Source: JBGPBY01 sp041481485 (GTDB lineage Bacteria; Acidobacteriota; Terriglobia; 20CM-2-55-15). From it: a DNA stretch of 10,550 nucleotides. Positions 5,771-10,550 of the stretch are shown in pieces. Position 1 is the first letter of the stretch, and each line of letters starts with the position of its first letter. The translations under genes were made by a program, and so were the position numbers. Location of the stretch: positions 1 through 10,550 of the forward strand of contig JBGPBY010000245.1 of assembly GCA_041481485.1 (NCBI GenBank), written 5' to 3'. Below the pieces are notes generated by a model. That model had not been told where the DNA came from, did not search any database, and saw only the letters and a program-made list of their open reading frames with translations.

Positions 5771-6829
5771 TTGAAACCCCTCCGAGAACCCCACAAACAC
5801 GGGCTCGGGCGTGAGCTGAATCCCAAATCGATCGAAGACACCGCGGCGAATCTGACGCGCGAGAGCAACAATGTCGGAGGCGCGCGCGCTGCCGGTATTG
5901 GTCAGGGCGAGTGTGTGTTTTCGGGAAACTGCTGCAGGACCCAGCGCATAGCCCTTCACGAAACCGGAACGCTCGATCAGCCACGCGGCCGAAGTCTTGA
6001 CGTTGGCGTTGGACGCGGGAAACCTCGGAACCTTATCTTCTGAACTGCTCTGCAGCGACGCGAACTGAGCTTCCGAAATGATCGGATTCTTGAAAAAGGA
6101 TCCGGCACTGCGGCAATCGGGATCACCTTCGACGATCAGCATTCCCTTACCGGCGCGAATCTCGCGAACAGCCTTGCGAACTTCTTCGAGCGTGGGCGGC
6201 CCGGATTTCACGCCGTGGATATCGAGATTCCGCTGAACATCGGGATACTTGACGTTCGGGGTTCCGTCCTTCTTCAGCGAGAACGTCACTTGAAGCACGA
6301 TGTACCGGTCGCGCGCAGTCGTATTGAAAATGCTGGTGCGGTATGTAAATCCGCATTGTGCATTCGACAACTCGACGATCGCTTCCGCATCGCGATCCCA
6401 GGCGCGCACGGACACCAGAACTTCCGAAGTCTCCTGACCGTAGGCGCCGACATTTTGCACCGGTGTCCCACCGACCAGGCCGGGAATACCGCTGAGACAC
6501 TCCACCCCACCGAGCTTCACTTTGACGCAGGACCCGACAAAGTCGTCCCACACTTCGCCGGCGGCCGCGCGAAGAATCATGTGGCTGCCGGAATTTTCAA
6601 GTTCGACACCTTTGTTATCGATTTTCAGGACCAGTCCGTCAAAGCCGGCATCGGAGACCAGAAGGTTGGATCCGCCGCCGAGAATAAACAAGGGCATATT
6701 TCGGGCCTTCGCAAAGGCCAGCGCGATGATGAGATCTTCTTCGGATTCGGCCGCCGCGAAGTAGCGGGCGGGACCGCCGACACGCAACGTGGTCAAGGGA
6801 GCGAGCGGGACACGTTCTTGCAATTCCAC
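5765..6829 (-). CDS. murB: UDP-N-acetylmuramate dehydrogenase (MurB, type I)
   Basis: MurB is the cytosolic FAD enzyme that uses NADPH to reduce UDP-GlcNAc-enolpyruvate to UDP-MurNAc, the second committed step of peptidoglycan precursor synthesis. The 354-residue chain has the N-terminal TTLRVGGPARY (13-23), the FAD-binding LGGGSNLLVSD (50-60) and GIPGLVGGTPVQNVGAYG (114-131), and the substrate loop GFTYRTSIF (160-168). Catalytic residues are present: R164, S244 in SAGSFFKNP and E342 in TPEP. The SAWLIE-like and GFVKGY segments near 281-294 plus KHTLALTN place it in the E. coli-like type I group; length is typical. The start is GTG 6829; a stop at 6850-6848 closes the frame upstream, and there is no clear Shine-Dalgarno. 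It stands alone, away from any mur/fts cluster. Its last codon and stop (CTG TAG) fall on the head of the repeat at 5584-5770. Confidence 0.95.
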   Translation of the reverse strand: MELQERVPLAPLTTLRVGGPARYFAAAESEEDLIIALAFAKARNMPLFILGGGSNLLVSDAGFDGLVLKIDNKGVELENSGSHMILRAAAGEVWDDFVGSCVKVKLGGVECLSGIPGLVGGTPVQNVGAYGQETSEVLVSVRAWDRDAEAIVELSNAQCGFTYRTSIFNTTARDRYIVLQVTFSLKKDGTPNVKYPDVQRNLDIHGVKSGPPTLEEVRKAVREIRAGKGMLIVEGDPDCRSAGSFFKNPIISEAQFASLQSSSEDKVPRFPASNANVKTSAAWLIERSGFVKGYALGPAAVSRKHTLALTNTGSARASDIVALARQIRRGVFDRFGIQLTPEPVFVGFSEGFQL

Positions 6830-6972
6830 GAGGTGAGTGTATTCCGTTCAATGTTTAATTGTCATTGCAGGTGGTGGCCGCTTTCATGAAAATTTAATGA
6901 TCATGGGGCATTGTCCGTTGTCATCTTGAAGGTGATTTTGACGTCAATAAACTTTTCGACTCAGGCGCAAAC
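6830..6972. promoter_or_regulatory. Divergent control region between murB and the CarbReg pair
   Basis: This 143-bp AT-richer gap must hold promoters for both directions. For the plus strand a weak pair is TTGAAG (6926-6931), a 16-bp spacer, then TAAACT (6948-6953), 20 nt before ATG 6973; the best ribosome site is only AGG at 6964-6966. No convincing minus-strand pair stands out. Two perfect 10-bp palindromes, TTTCATGAAA (6882-6891) and TTGACGTCAA (6938-6947), could be operators; the second falls inside the proposed plus-strand promoter. These are motif observations only. Confidence 0.4.
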
Positions 6973-8892
6973 ATGAAAATACTCTCATTGCTCGTGTTGG
7001 CACTCGCTGCACTACAGACTGCCCCGCCTGCTACACCCACGCAAGGTCAGCGGGACGCCGCTCCACAGACGGCAGCGCCGCAGCCCGCACCGCTGACTGC
7101 GGCGCAGTGCAAATGTTCAATTGAAGTCACGGTAAAGCGGGCGGACACCGGAGAGCCCATTAGTGATGTCGATATCACTATTTTGGCGCAGAATATCATC
7201 ACAAATTCAAACGCGGCACTGTCGGCCGCTGTGGCTGCCGGAGATCAGGCAGCAATCCAGGCCCTTGTGCGCGCGCAGGCGAATGCCCCTGTGGACTCGC
7301 ATTCGGCCACTACCGATAGTTCCGGACATGCTACTTTTCGCGACTTAGCCGAAGGTACTTACAACATCCGGGCACAACATGATGGATACCTTGGACCGGC
7401 GACATTCGGAACGGCGCCCACCCAGGTCACCTCTACGGCACGAGTGGGCCCGTCGAACGGAAATAATGCGGCTGCTTCGAACACAACACCGCAGCCCGTG
7501 CAGCACGTCACCTTGACGATGATTCGCGGCGCCACAATTGCCGGGAAGGTGCTCGATGTGAATCGTCAGCCGGCAAGCGGCGTTTCTGTCGCGGCATTTC
7601 GAGTCGTCTATCGGAACGGCATGAAGACAGTGAATCAAATTGGGAATTCGATTCAGACCGATGATCGGGGAGAGTTCCGGCTTTACTGGTTTCCGCCCGG
7701 TGAATATCTGGTTCGTACTATTACTGATTTCAGGGCGGCGGTTGGTCAGAACACAAATTATCCGGCGCCCACGTACTATCCCGGAACAATGGACCCATCG
7801 CGAGCTGTGCCGATCGTTCTCCGGGAAGGTCAGGAACTGGGCGGCGCCGACTTCTCAGTACAGGCGATAACTGGAGTTACCGTCTCGGGAACCATTGTGA
7901 ACAACATGCCGGGCCGCGTTGGACCGAGGGGGCAAGTCAATCGGGCAGTGGCATCTGTGTTTTTGGTTCCGCGAAATCCCGAGTTTTCAGAAACACCGCA
8001 GTTGCTCTCCAATGTTCAACAGGCTTCGAGAGGGAGAGGAGCTGCCCCAGACGACACCAATACGCCTTTTGAAATTCGCGGAGTGCCACCGGGAACTTAT
8101 GATTTTTATCCCATTTTCAACGGCCCAGCCGCAGATTCCGCGAATTCGTCGTATTTTAGCGGGCGAACCAGCATTGAGGTGGGTTCGGAAAACATCACGA
8201 ACGTGATGTCCGTCATTCGTCCGGGAGTCGATCTCAGGGGAAGATTGACGATCGTCAGAACCCCTCCGCCAACGCAGCGGCCGCAGCCGTTCAACATCGC
8301 GAATGTCCGAGTCAACATTCAGCCGCTGGACAACCTCCCTTCTTTGCTAGGTGTCAGAGGCCTTCAGGCACCGCCGGCAGCCAGCGACGGAGCTTTTGCA
8401 ATACCCGGCCTGATCGATGCGCGCTATTTCGTTTCGGCAGTGACGGGACTGCCGCAGGATGCTTATGTTTCAGATATGCGGCTCGGATCGCAGAGTTTTT
8501 ACAACGAAGGCTCCTTCGAAATCGGGAAGACGGCGCCGGACGCGATGGAAATCGTCGTCAGTCGAGGTGGAGGAGTCATTCAGGGCGTCGTTCAGGATGC
8601 GCTGCACAAGCCCGTGGGATCGGCCCGGTTGGTGCTGATTCCTGACGCACCGAGACGGCAAAACTTTCTACTGTATAAGAACGCCACAGTTCTGGGCGGA
8701 ACCGGTTCGTTTACATTCAGCGGAATCGCACCGGGACCATATAAGGTTTTTGCATTTGAAAACAATCCGCTGGGCGCGGAACAGAATGAAGAATTCATGA
8801 GGCAGTTTGAATCGAGAGGTGTGAATGTTACGGTCAGCGCGGGGATCACGACAGGCAATGTGGCGGTGCAGATTATTCCGGATCAGCACTAG
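6973..8892 (+). CDS. Secreted multi-domain CarbReg (carboxypeptidase regulatory-like) protein
   Basis: A 639-residue exported protein of unknown function. A signal peptide (MKILSLLVLALAALQ) is followed by a Pro/Ala/Gln-rich linker (about 16-45). The rest is a string of beta-sandwich CarbReg-like modules, each ending in the hallmark of a Gly turn, a phenylalanine and PGxY: about 47-140 (TDSSGHATFRDLAEGTY), 187-300 (TDDRGEFRLYWFPPGEY), 301-412 (FEIRGVPPGTYDFYP), 417-490 (GAFAIPGLIDARYF) and 533-637 (GSFTFSGIAPGPYKVFAFE). No catalytic motif, C-terminal anchor, OmpA domain or TonB barrel is seen, so it is probably periplasmic or surface-exposed and binds proteins or glycans (inference). The C-terminal module carries APRRQNFLLYKNAT, nearly repeated in the next gene. 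It is followed after 4 nt by that paralogue, suggesting one transcript. Family call good; function not assigned. Confidence 0.88.
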   Translation: MKILSLLVLALAALQTAPPATPTQGQRDAAPQTAAPQPAPLTAAQCKCSIEVTVKRADTGEPISDVDITILAQNIITNSNAALSAAVAAGDQAAIQALVRAQANAPVDSHSATTDSSGHATFRDLAEGTYNIRAQHDGYLGPATFGTAPTQVTSTARVGPSNGNNAAASNTTPQPVQHVTLTMIRGATIAGKVLDVNRQPASGVSVAAFRVVYRNGMKTVNQIGNSIQTDDRGEFRLYWFPPGEYLVRTITDFRAAVGQNTNYPAPTYYPGTMDPSRAVPIVLREGQELGGADFSVQAITGVTVSGTIVNNMPGRVGPRGQVNRAVASVFLVPRNPEFSETPQLLSNVQQASRGRGAAPDDTNTPFEIRGVPPGTYDFYPIFNGPAADSANSSYFSGRTSIEVGSENITNVMSVIRPGVDLRGRLTIVRTPPPTQRPQPFNIANVRVNIQPLDNLPSLLGVRGLQAPPAASDGAFAIPGLIDARYFVSAVTGLPQDAYVSDMRLGSQSFYNEGSFEIGKTAPDAMEIVVSRGGGVIQGVVQDALHKPVGSARLVLIPDAPRRQNFLLYKNATVLGGTGSFTFSGIAPGPYKVFAFENNPLGAEQNEEFMRQFESRGVNVTVSAGITTGNVAVQIIPDQH

Positions 8893-8896
8893 AAAG

Positions 8897-10550
8897 ATGG
8901 GACGCTTGCGGTACCCCTCACCCGGCCTTCGGCCACCCTCTCCCGTTGGGAGAGGGATCCTTTTCCTAACTGTCACGACTTTACTGGTATGCGCGCAGAC
9001 TCCTGCACCTACTGCGCCTTCAAACACCGGAATCATCGAAGGGACGATTCGAACCAATACTAATCCGCCCGAGCCGGTCGCCGGCGCGCAGGTGCAGCTC
9101 AACACCGCGCAGGCTACAGCGCCCTTGCGTGGGGCGGCGCCCACGCCGGCTACGGCTCTTCTCGATACTGTTACCGACGAAACCGGACACTTTATTTTCA
9201 AGGATCTCTACCCAGGCCGATACCAGCTTCGCTATTCCAAAGACGGGTTCTTTCCAATGCCGGACGGAAACGGCGTTCAAGCCGCCGGTACGACTCTCAC
9301 GCAAACTGCCGGCGCCCGCGGTGGAAACGCCATTGTCGTGTCGACGATCGGATTCATACTGAACGACCAACCAGTCAGGCTCGGAATCACCATGATGCCG
9401 GCTGGAGTCATCAGCGGGCGCGTGATCGATTCGAGTGGCAGGCCGGTCGTCAGTGGCCAGATTTTTGCGCTTCAAGTGTCGTATCAGGATGGGCAGCGCA
9501 CACTCGCATCAAAGAGAAGTATCGCTTCAAACGATCGTGGAGAATATCGTCTCTATGGACTCGAACCCGGAGAATACTACGTGCGTGCAGAGTCTCGTAG
9601 AGCTGCAGCAACTCCGGCAGCCGGGCAGGATGTTTCGCGATCGTATTACCCGGGCTCGGATGACCCAAACCGAGCCACCCCGATTCGCGTGGCGAGCGGC
9701 ACTGAAACCGGAAGCGTCAATTTTTCAGTTCCGCCGTACACCGCGCTAAAGATCGTTGGAAATGTCGTAACACCTCCAATGACTCCATCACCGGCCGCTC
9801 CGGCTGCGCCGAACGGAGCGCGTGGCGCCGCGAATTTGAACACTCCTCAATTGCTTCCAAATTTCTATCTAATCTCCAGCGAGAACGGCGGCATTCGGGA
9901 AGATGGCTCCTACCAGCAGACATACTTCGGCACCGCCGAAGAACGGGCTGCCGGAAAATTCGAATTGCGCGGAGTCCGGCCCGGACGCTACGACCTTTAC
10001 GTCATTCAGCGTGATCCCGACAATCTGCAGGCGCGATATGCGGGCCACACCGAAGTGAATGTTGGAAATCAGGATGTCAGCGGCATCACCGTCGTGCTGA
10101 CTTCCGGTGCCGACCTTCGGCTTCGATTCATATCCAGTGACGCAAGCCTTCTGACTCAATCGCCCACTCAGGTCCGTCTGATTTCCCGTAATTCGCTGCC
10201 CGCCGCAATTACGCAACAGGCTTCACTGGGCAATCAGGGCGCCGCGGACTGGCGTGTGTATTCCGGAGTTGTCGAAGGCCAGTACTATCTGGATTCTCCC
10301 CTGGCATTGCTGCGCACTGCCTACATCGCAGACGTTCGGCAGGGCGAGAAGAGTGTTTACGACTCGGGAACAATCATGATCGGCAGCAGTTCGGCCGAGC
10401 CTGTCGAGATTGTGCTGGCCAGCCCCGCGGCCACAGTAACCGGAAGCGTCCAGGCGCCCGGCGGAAAACCGGCGGCGGGAACTCAAGTCGTCCTCATACC
10501 GAATGGGCCGCGACGGCAGAATCCGCTGCTGTACAAGCGCGCGACGTCGA
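8897..10550 (+). CDS. Second secreted CarbReg protein, partial, with repeat-encoded N-terminus
   Basis: The frame is open from ATG 8897 to the right edge (551 codons seen, no stop), so the 3' end is missing. Residues 5-20 (RYPSPGLRPPSPVGRG) are the translation of the palindromic repeat at 8908-8958; a hydrophobic core ILFLTVTTLLVCA (21-33) follows with a likely type I cleavage before QTPAP. CarbReg modules: about 45-118 (TDETGHFIFKDLYPGRY), 170-280 (NDRGEYRLYGLEPGEYYVRA), 284-400 (GKFELRGVRPGRYDLYV), about 404-475, and a last one from 513 carrying GPRRQNPLLYKRAT. Order and motifs parallel the preceding gene (shared YYPG-DP-RA-PI stretch near 250-263), so they are tandem paralogues. ATG 8897 is 4 nt past the upstream TAG with no proper Shine-Dalgarno, suggesting coupled translation. 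The only other in-frame start of a standard type near the signal core is TTG 8906; none lies between the repeat and the core. Function unknown. Confidence 0.85.
   Translation, partial: MGRLRYPSPGLRPPSPVGRGILFLTVTTLLVCAQTPAPTAPSNTGIIEGTIRTNTNPPEPVAGAQVQLNTAQATAPLRGAAPTPATALLDTVTDETGHFIFKDLYPGRYQLRYSKDGFFPMPDGNGVQAAGTTLTQTAGARGGNAIVVSTIGFILNDQPVRLGITMMPAGVISGRVIDSSGRPVVSGQIFALQVSYQDGQRTLASKRSIASNDRGEYRLYGLEPGEYYVRAESRRAAATPAAGQDVSRSYYPGSDDPNRATPIRVASGTETGSVNFSVPPYTALKIVGNVVTPPMTPSPAAPAAPNGARGAANLNTPQLLPNFYLISSENGGIREDGSYQQTYFGTAEERAAGKFELRGVRPGRYDLYVIQRDPDNLQARYAGHTEVNVGNQDVSGITVVLTSGADLRLRFISSDASLLTQSPTQVRLISRNSLPAAITQQASLGNQGAADWRVYSGVVEGQYYLDSPLALLRTAYIADVRQGEKSVYDSGTIMIGSSSAEPVEIVLASPAATVTGSVQAPGGKPAAGTQVVLIPNGPRRQNPLLYKRATS
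8908..8958. repeat. Third copy of the palindromic repeat, inside the second CarbReg start
   Basis: The 51 bp from GCGGTACCCCTCACCCG to GAGAGGGAT match the reverse complement of the left arm at 2495-2561 with a single G-to-A change. At that base it agrees with the right arm (2568-2624), but it keeps the 10-bp GCCTTCGGCC that the right arm lacks. It contains the hairpin CCCTCTCCC-GTT-GGGAGAGGG (8936-8956). The single copy is in frame and free of stops in the reading frame used, and it lies 11 bases after ATG 8897. Confidence 0.92.

Noticed and set aside
5474..5871. Two short open frames on opposite strands, both containing GLLRCEEIINTQYSILNS
   Set aside because: The identical peptide arises because each reads one arm of the same inverted element (5584-5764). 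It is not a conserved protein.
6215..6889. 224-codon open frame on the plus strand
   Set aside because: It is antisense to murB, whose R164, S244 and E342 are all in place.
8989..8991. ATG just after the repeat as the true start of the second CarbReg gene
   Set aside because: It is in a different frame (codon position 1 modulo 3) from the CarbReg frame, which is in phase with ATG 8897.
8984..8998. Lipobox in the second CarbReg protein (LLVCAQ)
   Set aside because: The residue before Cys is Val rather than Gly, Ala or Ser; a type I cut after VCA is more likely.

Overview
The window looks like chromosomal DNA from an acidobacterium or a close relative. This is an inference, resting on two long secreted proteins built from carboxypeptidase regulatory-like (CarbReg) domains, a style strongly expanded in Acidobacteriota, on a two-domain M16 peptidase lipoprotein, and on moderately GC-rich DNA littered with palindromic repeats. 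No rRNA, tRNA, CRISPR array, transposase or phage gene is visible.

Layout. Positions 1-416 hold the possible tail of a plus-strand gene, then two 77-bp tandem repeats and a long-range inverted repeat. Positions 417-2415 (minus strand) are a compact operon transcribed mrp, DUF971, ubiX: a P-loop Fe-S carrier, a small predicted zinc protein and flavin prenyltransferase. A composite palindrome (2483-2624) separates it from a 936-residue M16 metallopeptidase lipoprotein (2628-5438, minus). Positions 5439-5764 are a gene-free block of degenerate 30-bp repeats and a 181-bp element with 60-bp inverted arms whose end touches the murB stop codon. murB (5765-6829, minus) makes a cell-wall precursor. 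A 143-bp divergent control region follows, then two tandem plus-strand CarbReg proteins (6973-8892, and 8897 to beyond the right edge).

How the genes fit. The mrp-DUF971-ubiX genes are almost certainly co-transcribed (5-nt gap, then a 4-nt GTGA overlap) and relate to cofactor supply: Fe-S clusters and prenylated FMN for a UbiD-type decarboxylase that is not in the window. M16 and MurB serve envelope proteolysis and peptidoglycan synthesis. The CarbReg pair is exported and of unknown function; the second depends on the first for its position and probably for its translation.

The most unusual content is the repeats. Palindromic repeats sit at nearly every gene border except inside the operon and the divergent promoter. 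Several with different bodies share the same head, TGTAGGGGCGGTCTAT or a close variant. One copy (8908-8958) lies inside the start of the second CarbReg gene, where it is translated and supplies the charged n-region of the signal peptide.
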